A stretch of 64,000 nt of DNA, taken from the NCBI RefSeq assembly GCF_902859625.1, contig NZ_CADIJX010000014.1, positions 1 through 64,000 on the forward strand, read 5' to 3'. Positions 1 to 7,856 of the stretch are shown here, piece after piece. This DNA is from Achromobacter pestifer. GTDB lineage: Bacteria; Pseudomonadota; Gammaproteobacteria; Burkholderiales; Burkholderiaceae_B. A program made the position numbers and the translations under genes. The first letter of the stretch is position 1. Each line of letters begins with the position of its first letter. The notes beneath the pieces are model-generated. The model was not told the DNA's origin, did no database searches, and worked only from the letters and a program-made list of their open reading frames with translations.

Positions 1-1980
1 CGAAGCCGATAGCGATGTAGTCAACATGTCGCAACTGAATGAGACCAACACCACTGTCTCGACCGTGGACAACCGTGTGACCAGCGTCGATAACCGGGTC
101 ACCAGTGTCGACAACCGCGTCACGAACGTCGACAACCGCGTGATCGGCTTGGAAAACGATGCACTGCTGTGGGATCCGGCTGCCGATGGCGGCGCAGGCG
201 CCTACAGCGCCAATCATGGCGGCACCGGCCCGAACAAGATCACCAATGTCGCCGCAGGCGACCTGACCAACACCAGCACCGATGCGGTCAACGGCAGCCA
301 ACTCAAGACCACCAACGATCAGGTCACGTCCATCGACAACCGTGTCACCACGGTCGAAGGCGACGTGACGACAATCGGCGACCGCATTGAAAACGTCTAC
401 AACACCGGCACCAAGTATTTCCATGCCAACTCCACCGGCACGGACTCCCAGGCCATCGGCCAGGACTCGGTCGCCATCGGCATGGGCGCCGTTGCCAGCC
501 ACGACGGCAGCGTCGCGTTGGGCGCGGGTTCCATCGCCACCGGCGCCACGCTGAGCAACGAAGCCTACCTCGTCGGCGGCCAAGCCACGGGTGAAGTGAA
601 CGTGGGCGAACGCCGCATCACCGGCCTGTCGGCTGGCGCAGAAGACTCCGACGCCGTCAACGTCGCACAGTTGAAGCAAGTCGCGACCGACTCCACCGCC
701 GATGCCGTGAAGTACGACAACAGTACGCACAACACCGTGACGATGACGGGCGACACGTACAACTCCACCACCAAGACGGGCGGCACGAAGATCACCAACG
801 TCGCGCGCGGCGAAGCCGATAGCGATGCGGTCAACATGTCGCAACTGAATGAGACCAACACCACTGTCTCGACCGTGGACAACCGTGTGACCAGTGTCGA
901 TAACCGCGTTACCAGCGTCGACAACCGTGTCACCACGGTGGAAGGCGACGTGACGACAATCGGCGACCGCATTGAAAACGTCTACAACACCGGCACCAAG
1001 TACTTCCACGCCAACTCCACCGGCACGGACTCCCAGGCCATCGGCCAGGACTCGGTCGCCATCGGCATGGGCGCCGTTGCCAGCCACGACGGCAGCGTCG
1101 CGTTGGGCGCGGGTTCCATCGCCACCGGCGCCACGCTGAGCAACGAAGCCTACCTCGTCGGCGGCCAAGCCACGGGTGAAGTGAACGTGGGCGAACGCCG
1201 CATCACCGGCCTGTCGGCTGGCGCAGAAGACTCCGACGCCGTCAACGTCGCACAGTTGAAGCAAGTCGCGACCGACTCCACCGCCGATGCCGTGAAGTAC
1301 GACAACAGTACGCACAACACCGTGACGATGACGGGCGACACGTACAACTCCACCACCAAGACGGGCGGCACGAAGATCACCAACGTCGCGCGCGGCGAAG
1401 CCGATAGCGATGCGGTCAACATGTCGCAACTGAATGAGACCAACACCACTGTCTCGACCGTGGACAACCGTGTGACCAGTGTCGATAACCGCGTTACCAG
1501 CGTCGACAACCGTGTCACCACGGTGGAAGGCGACGTGACGACAATCGGCGACCGCATTGAAAACGTCTACAACACCGGCACCAAGTACTTCCACGCCAAC
1601 TCCACCGGCACGGACTCCCAGGCCATCGGCCAGGACTCGGTCGCCATCGGCATGGGCGCCGTTGCCAGCCACGACGGCAGCGTCGCATTGGGCGCGGGTT
1701 CCATCGCCACCGGCGCCACGCTGGGTAACGAAGCCTACCTCGTCGGCGGCCAAGCCACCGGCGAAGTGAACGTGGGCAATCGCCGCATCACCGGTCTGTC
1801 GGCTGGCGCAGAAGACTCCGACGCCGTGAACGTCGCGCAGTTGAAGCAAGTGGCCACCGACTCCACCGCCGACTCCGTCAAGTACGACAACAGCACCCAC
1901 AACACCGTGACGCTGTCTGGCGATACGTACAACTCGACCACAAAGACCGGTGGCACGCGCATCACCAACGTCGCCGCCGC
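1..1980 (+). repeat. Three tandem ~585-bp modules inside the adhesin gene
   Basis: Units start at the codons for EADSD(A/V)VNMSQLNE: about 1-810 (carrying ~225 bp of extra stalk and neck after position ~110), 811-1395 and 1396-1980. Bases 811-1100 and 1396-1685 look identical, and most of 433-975 matches 1018-1560. Each unit codes for stalk, head and neck in the same order. Near identity at DNA level implies recent duplication or gene conversion. Confidence 0.9.
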
Positions 1981-3433
1981 CGTGGACGGCAGCGATGCGG
2001 TCAACCTGGACCAGCTTGAAGGGGGGAAGACGCGCTACTACAGCGTCAACGACGGCGGCGTGGTCGGCGCCAATTACGCCAACGACGGCGCGACCGGCAA
2101 CAACTCGCTGGCCGCCGGTGTCGCCGCCGGTTCAAGCGGCGCGCAAAGCGTGGCGCTTGGCTTTAACGCGAAGGCGTACTCATCGCAGAGCGTGGCCCTT
2201 GGCGCCAACAGCATTGCAAACGCAAGCCTGGTTGCCGGTGCCTACAACCCGAATCCGCTCTTCACCTTGGCCGGCCTGACGCCGATCGGCGAAGTCTCTG
2301 TGGGCTCGGTCAGCCAGGAACGCCGTATCACCAACGTCGCCGCCGGCTCCGCCGACACCGACGCGGTGAACGTCAGCCAATTGCGGTCAGCAGTCAGCGC
2401 CATCCCGACGACGCCCACGGTCAACGACCGCGCGGTGAAATACGACGGCGCAGCAGGCTCGCCCAAGAACAAGATCACCCTGGAAGGAGCCGTCTCGACG
2501 GACGGCGGAAAGACCGGCGGCACGACGATCACCAACGTCAGCCAAGGTGTTCTTTCCAAGACCAGTACCGACGCGGTCAACGGCAGCCAGCTTTTCGAAA
2601 CCAACCAGAAGGTCGAGAACATCGATGGCCGCGTGACCAATATCGAAAACAAGTTCATCGAGAACATGAACGACCTGGAGAACGGCTCGCGCTACTTCAA
2701 GGCGGACGGCACCAACACGGATGCCGACAAGGCGACCGTGCAGGCCGGCACCAACGGCGTCGCATCCGGCGCCAATGCGAACGTCACCGCGAACAACGGT
2801 GTCGCCATCGGCAACAGCGCCGTGTCTTCGGCGGAAGAAGCCGTGGCTGTCGGCGCGAATGCGAAGGCCTCCTCGGCCGGAGCGACCGCGACAGGCAGCG
2901 GGGCGCGCGCCTCGGGCAAGAAGAGCGTCGCGGTGGGACAAAACGCCAACGCCAGCGCCAACAACGCTGTCGCGGTTGGCGCGGGCGCCCAAGCGTCGCA
3001 TGCAAACAGCGTGGCGTTGGGCACGGACTCGGTGACCAGCCGCGACAACTCCGTGTCGGTGGGCTACGCAGGCGGCGAACGTCAGATCACGAACGTGGCG
3101 GCAGGCACGGCCCCCACCGATGGCGTCAACGTTTCGCAGTTGAATGACGCCAAGAACGACGTCATCAACTACACGAACGGAAAGCTGAGCAACCTGCGCA
3201 ACGATGCCAACGCTGGAACGGCATCCGCGATGGCCATGGCCGCGTTGCCGCAAGCGACCCTTCCCGGCAAGGGCATGGTTGCGATCGGCGGCGGTACGTA
3301 CGGCGGCCAAAGCGGCATGGCGGTCGGTGTCTCGGGCATGTCCGAGAGCGGCAAGTGGGTGTTCAAGGCAAACGCCACCACCAATACGCGAGGCAATGTA
3401 GGCGCCGGCGTGGGTGTCGGCTTCCACTGGTAA
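2..3433 (+). CDS. Trimeric autotransporter adhesin (YadA/Hia type), 3' part
   Basis: Surface adhesin of the type Vc secretion class; the frame is open at the left edge, so the signal peptide and N-terminal head lie outside the window. About 1143 residues are visible. They alternate YadA-head repeats ([32 protein letters not shown]), neck motifs (ITNVAAG...TDAVNVSQL) and coiled-coil stalk repeats (VTSVDNR). The last ~70 residues ([16 protein letters not shown] to [11 protein letters not shown], ending in Trp) match the YadA membrane anchor that forms the 12-strand barrel as a trimer. The first two thirds consist of almost identical 195-residue modules. A lipoprotein gene follows after 67 bp. 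Identity as a trimeric autotransporter is near certain; the ligand is unknown. Confidence 0.95.
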   Translation, partial: EADSDVVNMSQLNETNTTVSTVDNRVTSVDNRVTSVDNRVTNVDNRVIGLENDALLWDPAADGGAGAYSANHGGTGPNKITNVAAGDLTNTSTDAVNGSQLKTTNDQVTSIDNRVTTVEGDVTTIGDRIENVYNTGTKYFHANSTGTDSQAIGQDSVAIGMGAVASHDGSVALGAGSIATGATLSNEAYLVGGQATGEVNVGERRITGLSAGAEDSDAVNVAQLKQVATDSTADAVKYDNSTHNTVTMTGDTYNSTTKTGGTKITNVARGEADSDAVNMSQLNETNTTVSTVDNRVTSVDNRVTSVDNRVTTVEGDVTTIGDRIENVYNTGTKYFHANSTGTDSQAIGQDSVAIGMGAVASHDGSVALGAGSIATGATLSNEAYLVGGQATGEVNVGERRITGLSAGAEDSDAVNVAQLKQVATDSTADAVKYDNSTHNTVTMTGDTYNSTTKTGGTKITNVARGEADSDAVNMSQLNETNTTVSTVDNRVTSVDNRVTSVDNRVTTVEGDVTTIGDRIENVYNTGTKYFHANSTGTDSQAIGQDSVAIGMGAVASHDGSVALGAGSIATGATLGNEAYLVGGQATGEVNVGNRRITGLSAGAEDSDAVNVAQLKQVATDSTADSVKYDNSTHNTVTLSGDTYNSTTKTGGTRITNVAAAVDGSDAVNLDQLEGGKTRYYSVNDGGVVGANYANDGATGNNSLAAGVAAGSSGAQSVALGFNAKAYSSQSVALGANSIANASLVAGAYNPNPLFTLAGLTPIGEVSVGSVSQERRITNVAAGSADTDAVNVSQLRSAVSAIPTTPTVNDRAVKYDGAAGSPKNKITLEGAVSTDGGKTGGTTITNVSQGVLSKTSTDAVNGSQLFETNQKVENIDGRVTNIENKFIENMNDLENGSRYFKADGTNTDADKATVQAGTNGVASGANANVTANNGVAIGNSAVSSAEEAVAVGANAKASSAGATATGSGARASGKKSVAVGQNANASANNAVAVGAGAQASHANSVALGTDSVTSRDNSVSVGYAGGERQITNVAAGTAPTDGVNVSQLNDAKNDVINYTNGKLSNLRNDANAGTASAMAMAALPQATLPGKGMVAIGGGTYGGQSGMAVGVSGMSESGKWVFKANATTNTRGNVGAGVGVGFHW

Positions 3434-3453
3434 TCCGTCCGTCACTAACCCTC

Positions 3454-3476
3454 CCTGCGGCCGGTCTGGCCGCAGG
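3454..3476 (+). terminator. Intercistronic hairpin after the adhesin gene
   Basis: A perfect 9-bp stem (CCTGCGGCC / GGCCGCAGG, loop GGTCT) lies between the adhesin stop and the lipoprotein start, followed by only a weak pyrimidine run (TTCTCTCT). It may be a leaky terminator or an mRNA-stabilising hairpin. Confidence 0.5.
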
Positions 3477-3500
3477 CGACTTCTCTCTGGTTGAACGATC

Positions 3501-4322
3501 ATGAAGACAAACAGAATGTGGACAGCCCGCGCCCTGGCGGTGTCGGTCCTGATGCTCTTGCAGGCATGTTCCTTCGCACCTGCCGGGATGGGCGGGGCAG
3601 CGGAATCCGCCTTTCCCGCGCCGGAAAAGGCGTGGCCCAAAGAAGGCTCCTATCCCAACCCCGAAAACCTCCGGCTATTGAGGCCGGGAATGACCAAAGA
3701 CCAGTTGTACGGCCTGTTGGGCAGACCTCATTTCAACGAGGGGTTCTTCAACGTGCGGGAATGGAACTACCTGTTTCAGATCAGCGCCAGCGGCGCGCCC
3801 TCGGCATACGTCGTCACGTGCCAGCTCAAGGTCAAGTTCGACCCCAACATGCGGGCCGAATCTTATCAATGGAAGCCAGAAAACTGCGCAGAACCGCAGC
3901 CTGCGCCCCTCCGTGCCCATGCCCCGTCTGTCGAGGTCCTGAAGCGGGTAGTCCTGTCTGGCGACGTCCTGTTCAGTTTCAACGGATCGAGCCTGAACGA
4001 CATCACGCCCCGGGGCCGCCAGCAACTGGAAAAACTGGCGGCTGAACTCGACGGGTTGAAGAATGTCTCCCGGATCGAGATTTCGGCCTATGCCGACCGG
4101 ATCGGCAGCGACGGGTACAACCTGGCGCTGACGCAAAAGCGTGCGATGTCGATCCAGGCGCTGCTGGAGCGCTCGGGCTTCGATGCAAGCATCATTCAGG
4201 CCCGCGGTCTGGGCAAGTCCTCTCCGCCGGTTTCGCAATGCGGCTCCCTGCCGAAAGCAGAACTCATCCGGTGCACCGCACCTGACCGTCGGGTAGAGAT
4301 TCAGGTCATCGGGATGTACTGA
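3501..4322 (+). CDS. SmpA/OmlA-OmpA domain outer-membrane lipoprotein
   Basis: 273 residues. The N-terminus is a lipoprotein signal (hydrophobic stretch ending LLQAC, Cys23). Residues ~55-130 resemble the SmpA/BamE fold (LLRPGMTKDQLYGLLGRPHF, then an NVREWNYLF strand). Residues ~150-270 are an OmpA C-terminal peptidoglycan-binding domain (DVLFSFNGSSL, ISAYADRIGSDGYNLALTQK, DRRVEIQV). It should sit in the outer membrane and bind peptidoglycan non-covalently. It follows the adhesin gene by 67 bp on the same strand, and a strong hairpin ends the pair, so the two are probably one unit. A role in adhesin assembly or anchoring is inferred from position only. Confidence 0.85.
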   Translation: MKTNRMWTARALAVSVLMLLQACSFAPAGMGGAAESAFPAPEKAWPKEGSYPNPENLRLLRPGMTKDQLYGLLGRPHFNEGFFNVREWNYLFQISASGAPSAYVVTCQLKVKFDPNMRAESYQWKPENCAEPQPAPLRAHAPSVEVLKRVVLSGDVLFSFNGSSLNDITPRGRQQLEKLAAELDGLKNVSRIEISAYADRIGSDGYNLALTQKRAMSIQALLERSGFDASIIQARGLGKSSPPVSQCGSLPKAELIRCTAPDRRVEIQVIGMY

Positions 4323-4341
4323 TCCCCATTGGCGTGAAAGA

Positions 4342-4376
4342 GGGTTAGCGTGCTTCCTGTGCTAACCCATTGTTTT
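4342..4376 (+). terminator. Rho-independent terminator, GGGTTAGC type
   Basis: Stem GGGTTAGC (4342-4349) / GCTAACCC (4361-4368) with an 11-nt loop, followed by ATTGTTTT. It closes the adhesin-lipoprotein pair. The stem sequence recurs in the hairpin at 6735-6767. Confidence 0.75.
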
Positions 4377-4516
4377 CAGTGTCCGGAAGATGCGGCGCAA
4401 TCGGTGCGGCCTGCGCGAAATGTGACATTTTGCCCATCATCCACGCCCTGGCGCTAGCAGGCCGCCATGTCGAAAGCGGTATCATGACGCCACCCTAAAT
4501 CACCGGATCCGTTGTC

Positions 4517-5119
4517 GTGACAAAACCCGCATTGCTGCTGGCGCTGGCCATTGTATTGGCTGGCTGCTCCAAAGAAGAATCGCCTTGGACCCGCCTGCAA
4601 GCAGCGACGCCGCAATTGAAGGTAACGGCCAATACTCCAGACGCCGCCGTGAAATCCTGGTGGCATGTCCGCGACGAAGAAGAACGGTACGCGGTCGCCG
4701 TCTGCAAGGAGTTGGCCGAGCTGTACCGCCCTCTCCGCTCCGCCCGCGACAGCGTGTCGACGGAAGGGCTCCAGGCCAATCTGGCTGGCAATGAGAAATG
4801 CGACCAGGAGAGCTACGACCGGGAAATCGTGAACGTCGATGTCCAATCCAACACCCGCGCACTCGTCGTCGCCCACATCCGGAATTCCAAGCCTCCCACC
4901 CCGGGCTATGTCATGAACATCGATGAACGGGACAAGAAAGAACGGGGCGTGCGGATGCAGTACCTGCTTGAACGCGCCGACAACACGCAGGCCTGGAAAG
5001 TCGCCCAGGTTTACGACCAGCATCGGTACTGCACGGTCACGCCGGTGAACGGATGGTGCCCGCTGTACAACCAGAGCCCGGGCTCCGGCCATACTTACGT
5101 GTTGGAGTCCGCCCAGTAA
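4517..5119 (+). CDS. Small lipoprotein of unknown function
   Basis: 200 residues from a GTG start, the only start that leaves a proper signal: MTKPALLLALAIVLAGC, with lipobox LAGC and lipidated Cys17. The mature part is soluble and polar, with four further Cys that could form disulfides. The middle (NTPDAAVKSWWHVRDEEE) and the segment GVRMQYLLERADNTQAWKVAQV resemble small NTF2/DUF4878-like lipoprotein folds, but I cannot assign a family. It has its own upstream region after the 4342-4376 terminator and reads in the same direction as the adhesin cluster. Membrane lipoprotein: confident. Function: unknown. Confidence 0.8.
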   Translation: MTKPALLLALAIVLAGCSKEESPWTRLQAATPQLKVTANTPDAAVKSWWHVRDEEERYAVAVCKELAELYRPLRSARDSVSTEGLQANLAGNEKCDQESYDREIVNVDVQSNTRALVVAHIRNSKPPTPGYVMNIDERDKKERGVRMQYLLERADNTQAWKVAQVYDQHRYCTVTPVNGWCPLYNQSPGSGHTYVLESAQ

Positions 5120-5337
5120 GCCCGAACGACGTGTCGTTCACGGGCAGGTACGGCGGGATCAGTTGGCGGTCGCGCCCGTCCGCCGGGTTTCATGACGCCT
5201 GAAAGACATGACTGCCCGCCCGCCTGCCAGGACGGTCACTGGCGGGACATGCTTGGGCAGTATCCTCGCAGCCTTTGATCCCGCCCCGGCCTTGCGCAGC
5301 GACAGCGCTCCGGGCGCCCGCTACCGGAATAAGCAGG

Positions 5338-6078
5338 ATGAAGGGTTGGCACCACCCCGTGCACTGGCGGCAATGGGCACTGATCGCGGCCGCCGCGTTC
5401 GGTGCCGCGCCGTCCTGCATGGCGGCACCGCTTGCGACACTGCAAACTCAGGCGTCCGGCGTGTTCTTGAATGCGTCGGGCAATGTCCTGACCGCGCGCC
5501 ATGCCGTGACGGATTGCGCCGTCGTCTACGCGATCAAAGGCAGCCAGGTTGTGCGCGCCCATCTGTTGGCGCAAAGCGAGGCGCTGGATCTGGCCGTGCT
5601 GGACACCACCCTGACGCCGTATCTGGCCGCCACGCTGCCTAGCTCGGACGACTGGGAAACCGGCCAGATCGGTGTCTTCGCCGAGGCGTACGGCGTCCTG
5701 CAAGACATGCCCGAACGCGCCAGCACCGTATTCAACGCCATGACGGTCCCGTCGGACGACAGCCTGTCGATGCTATCTCCGGTCAGGCCCGGCGCCAGCG
5801 GCAGCCCGGTACTCGGAAAAGCGGGCCTGATGTTGGGCGTGATCGTGGAGCGCGTGGCCGTCGACCGTTCCGGGCCGGGTCGCGTCATGCTCAGCCGGGC
5901 GCAATCCGCGCCGTCCGGCATCGGCACCCGCGTGAAGGCCGTCTCCGCGCCGCGCATCAAAGCCTTCCTGCGCGAGCAGAACATTGCCTTTTCCGAAAGC
6001 GACGCCCCGCAGTTGGGGCCGATGCAGGCCCAAGCCCCAAGGGCAGCCACGCTGTCCGTCGGCATCATCTGCGGTTGA
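5338..6078 (+). CDS. Secreted trypsin-like serine protease
   Basis: 246 residues from the ATG at 5338, chosen because it begins a signal peptide (WALIAAAAFGAAPSCMAA, predicted cut near residue 30); the frame extends further upstream to a TTG. The chymotrypsin-fold triad is visible: His55 in LTARHAVTDC, Asp84 in EALDLAVLD and Ser154 in PGASGSPV, as in DegP/HtrA-type trypsin-like proteases. No PDZ domain follows, so it is a minimal protease of periplasm or cell surface. The next gene starts 41 bp downstream on the same strand. The substrate is unknown; the adjacent adhesin is a candidate only by location. Confidence 0.85.
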   Translation: MKGWHHPVHWRQWALIAAAAFGAAPSCMAAPLATLQTQASGVFLNASGNVLTARHAVTDCAVVYAIKGSQVVRAHLLAQSEALDLAVLDTTLTPYLAATLPSSDDWETGQIGVFAEAYGVLQDMPERASTVFNAMTVPSDDSLSMLSPVRPGASGSPVLGKAGLMLGVIVERVAVDRSGPGRVMLSRAQSAPSGIGTRVKAVSAPRIKAFLREQNIAFSESDAPQLGPMQAQAPRAATLSVGIICG

Positions 6079-6119
6079 GTCCTGTCATCCGACCCAGCCC
6101 TCTCCCTCTGGAATCCGCC

Positions 6120-6578
6120 ATGGCCATTTCCCCATCCGCCGTCCTTCCTTTCCGGTCCCGTCTGCGCGTGAAGGCAGGCAACGCCTTGCGCGTCCTGACG
6201 ATGGCATTGGGCTTGAGCACCGCCCACGCGCCCGCTCAGTCGCAGTCCGCGGTGCCGCAGCACTGGATCAACTATGCGCAGTTGGTCGGTAACCAGTTCC
6301 AGGCCTGGCTGGCAGACCCCGCGCAGGAATCCGCGCAGCGGCTGCACGCGCAGTTGCAAGCACGCGCCGAACATGGCGAGCCGACCGCGCCTATCGTGAT
6401 GCGCGTCTGGATCGGGCTGGATGGGCGAGTGGAACGTGCCGAGTTCAATTCCCTGGGCGATCTGCAAACCGACACCGACTTGCGGGGAGTGCTGATGGCT
6501 CAACCGTTGTCGGAACCCCCGCCCCGGGACATGAAGCAGCCGTTGATCATGCAGTTGAATTTGCAGGTAGGCACCTAG
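6120..6578 (+). CDS. Soluble periplasmic TonB C-terminal-domain protein
   Basis: 152 residues. The N-terminus looks like a cleavable signal (VLTMALGLSTAHA then PAQSQS), not the uncleaved anchor of classical TonB, and there is no Pro-rich spacer. The C-terminal ~75 residues (PIVMRVWIGLDGRVERAEF, GDLQTDTDLRGVLM, PLIMQLNLQV) match the TonB C-terminal/TonB_2 fold. It therefore lacks the part that contacts ExbBD and may be an accessory or binding domain rather than an energy transducer. It lies 41 bp after the protease gene and probably shares its transcript. The terminator at 6735-6767 follows. Confidence 0.75.
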   Translation: MAISPSAVLPFRSRLRVKAGNALRVLTMALGLSTAHAPAQSQSAVPQHWINYAQLVGNQFQAWLADPAQESAQRLHAQLQARAEHGEPTAPIVMRVWIGLDGRVERAEFNSLGDLQTDTDLRGVLMAQPLSEPPPRDMKQPLIMQLNLQVGT

Positions 6579-6734
6579 CCCACACGTAACGGCCAGACAG
6601 GCTTCAGACCCGCATCGGCCCGCGCAGGTTGCACGTTTCATGCTTACCGACGGCAGGCGGACGTTCCTCGGGATGACAACGGCAAACCGCCGACGATTCC
6701 GACTAGCGCTGGCCACTACTGGCCCACAACGCAC

Positions 6735-6767
6735 AAAGGGTTAGCTCATTGACTGGGCTAACCCTTT
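6735..6767. terminator. Bidirectional hairpin, GGGTTAGC type
   Basis: An 11-bp perfect stem, AAAGGGTTAGC (6735-6745) / GCTAACCCTTT (6757-6767), followed by GATTTTA on the + strand. It lies between the convergent TonB-domain gene and higA and can serve both. The rest of 6579-6793 shows nothing else. Confidence 0.7.
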
Positions 6768-6793
6768 GATTTTATGGCTTGGGACGGCCAGAG

Positions 6794-7087
6794 TCATTGC
6801 GCAGTTGCTGTCGAGGCCAACGGTCTAACGGGCGGCTGCTCGTGCTGTAGCGCCTGCCACAAATCATAGTTGGCCTGCATTGCAACCCAAGCCTGTGCAG
6901 TACCAGCCCCGGCATGCTCCAGCCGGACGGCCAGGTCGGGGCTGATGCCCGCCTTGCCATTGAGCACCCTGGACAGAGCCACCCGCGACATAGCCAGCCT
7001 GTCGGCGGCCTCAGTCACAGAAAGCCCCAAGGGGACAATGACATCCTCCCGGAGAACTTCGCCCGGATGCGGAGGGTTGTGCATCAT
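6794..7087 (-). CDS. higA: HigA-type antitoxin
   Basis: 97 residues from the first of two adjacent ATGs (7087; the second is 7084), 11 bp after the toxin stop, with AGGA upstream. The family opening HNPPHPGEVLRED is followed by an XRE helix-turn-helix (PLGLSVTEAADRLAMSRVALSRVLNG, described in parts: recognition helix around SRVALSRVLNGKAG). In intact modules HigA binds HigB and represses the operon. Here its cognate toxin gene is frameshifted, so the antitoxin is an orphan. A longer upstream frame exists but belongs to the overlapping toxin reading region. Confidence 0.88.
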   Translation of the reverse strand: MMHNPPHPGEVLREDVIVPLGLSVTEAADRLAMSRVALSRVLNGKAGISPDLAVRLEHAGAGTAQAWVAMQANYDLWQALQHEQPPVRPLASTATAQ

Positions 7088-7098
7088 GATGGTGGTTC

Positions 7099-7376
7099 CT
7101 AGTGGTAATCCTGGTAATCGACCAATTCGGCACCGGCCCCTGTAAAACGAAAAGTCACGCGCCAATTGCCGTTGACCCAGACCGACCAATGTTCCGCCAA
7201 GTCCCCTTTCAGGGAATGCAGCTTATAGCCTGGCAATTCATGTCCTGCGGCCCCTTCGCGACGTCCAAAACGGACAGAATGCGTCTGAGCTTGCCGACGT
7301 GTGCAGCCTGAATGCCTCGGGTTGAACCCGTGCGATAGAAGGCCTCAAGACCTTTGTGGCGGAATCCGATGACCAT
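7099..7376 (-). pseudogene. higB: HigB/RelE-type toxin, frameshifted
   Basis: Read from the ATG at 7376, frame one gives MVIGFRHKGLEAFYRTGSTR ... LDVAKGPQDMN and then stops. The -1 frame continues the family exactly: LPGYKLHSLKGDLAEHWSVW ... VTFRFTGAGAELVDYQDYH, stop at 7101-7099. The break lies near 7235, where AATTG replaces an expected AATTTG, consistent with loss of one T. Total length 278 bp is one short of a 92-residue HigB. The catalytic C-terminal half is intact in sequence but out of frame. Either the toxin is dead, or this is a sequencing error or a programmed shift. Confidence 0.85.
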
Positions 7377-7384
7377 TCACAACC

Positions 7385-7401
7385 GTATCTTGTAACGATA
7401 C
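7385..7401 (-). promoter_or_regulatory. Inverted repeat, probable HigA operator
   Basis: GTATC-N7-GATAC (GTATCTTGTAACGATAC) ends 8 bp before the toxin start codon, where HigA-type antitoxins usually autoregulate. The assignment is inferred from position and symmetry. Confidence 0.5.
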
Positions 7402-7546
7402 ACGATTCAAGCAGAGAGGGATGCAATTGTCTCGCTCGGCGGGGACATATACGGCAGGCATTGCGCCTGCTCGTCCACCACTCCAATCGGCCACAGGGTT
7501 GGTCAAATAGGAACCTCACAGCCCCAGACATAGCCCCAGAAATGCA

Positions 7547-7579
7547 CAAGGGCTTACGCTTTTAAAGCGTAAGCCCTTG
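7547..7579 (-). terminator. Hairpin downstream of tRNA-Pro
   Basis: A perfect 13-bp stem, CAAGGGCTTACGC / GCGTAAGCCCTTG, with a 7-nt loop, lies 9 bp past the CCA end of tRNA-Pro. It has the same layout as the hairpins at 4342 and 6735. The U-run is weak on both strands. Beside it (7521-7540) is the direct repeat GCCCCAGA/CATAGCCCCAGA, possibly a scar of an integrated element. The rest of 7402-7546 shows nothing recognisable. Confidence 0.6.
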
Positions 7580-7588
7580 ATTCTTTAT

Positions 7589-7665
7589 TGGTCGGGGCGG
7601 TGGGATTCGAACTCACGACCCTCTGCTCCCAAAGCAGATGCGCTACCAGGCTGCGCTACGCCCCG
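7589..7665 (-). tRNA. tRNA-Pro (anticodon TGG)
   Basis: 77 nt on the minus strand with encoded CCA (7591-7589). The acceptor arm CGGGGCG pairs with CGCCCCG, the D arm is GCGCAGCCTGGTAGCGC, the anticodon loop TTTGGGA gives TGG, and the T arm contains GTTCGAATCCC. All four arms fold canonically. Confidence 0.97.
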
Positions 7666-7675
7666 AAGGGTGGCA

Positions 7676-7684
7676 ACTATACCA
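7676..7684 (-). promoter_or_regulatory. Extended -10 promoter of tRNA-Pro
   Basis: TGGTATAGT on the minus strand, an extended -10, ends 10 bp before the tRNA 5' end. No good -35 is seen, which fits an extended -10 promoter. The rest of 7685-7856 shows no further feature. Confidence 0.55.
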
Positions 7685-7856
7685 GAATCCAACCCTGCCT
7701 GGGGCGCACTCGCCCCTTCGTCCCGAAACGACCGCTTTCCGGCATTCCTCTAATTGACACCTATATAGTTCAAGCCTAAATTAATTACGACTTCCGGCGC
7801 GACGATCGGTAGCGGCCTGCGGGCAAAAACACGCAAAAACACTCATCGGGAAACTC

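Noticed and set aside
2387-3640. 417-codon frame antisense to the adhesin 3' end
   Set aside because: The adhesin frame has clear family motifs; the antisense product has none.
7402-7546. Integrase or att site remnant beside tRNA-Pro
   Set aside because: Only a short GCCCCAGA direct repeat is seen; no duplicated tRNA 3' end and no integrase fragment.
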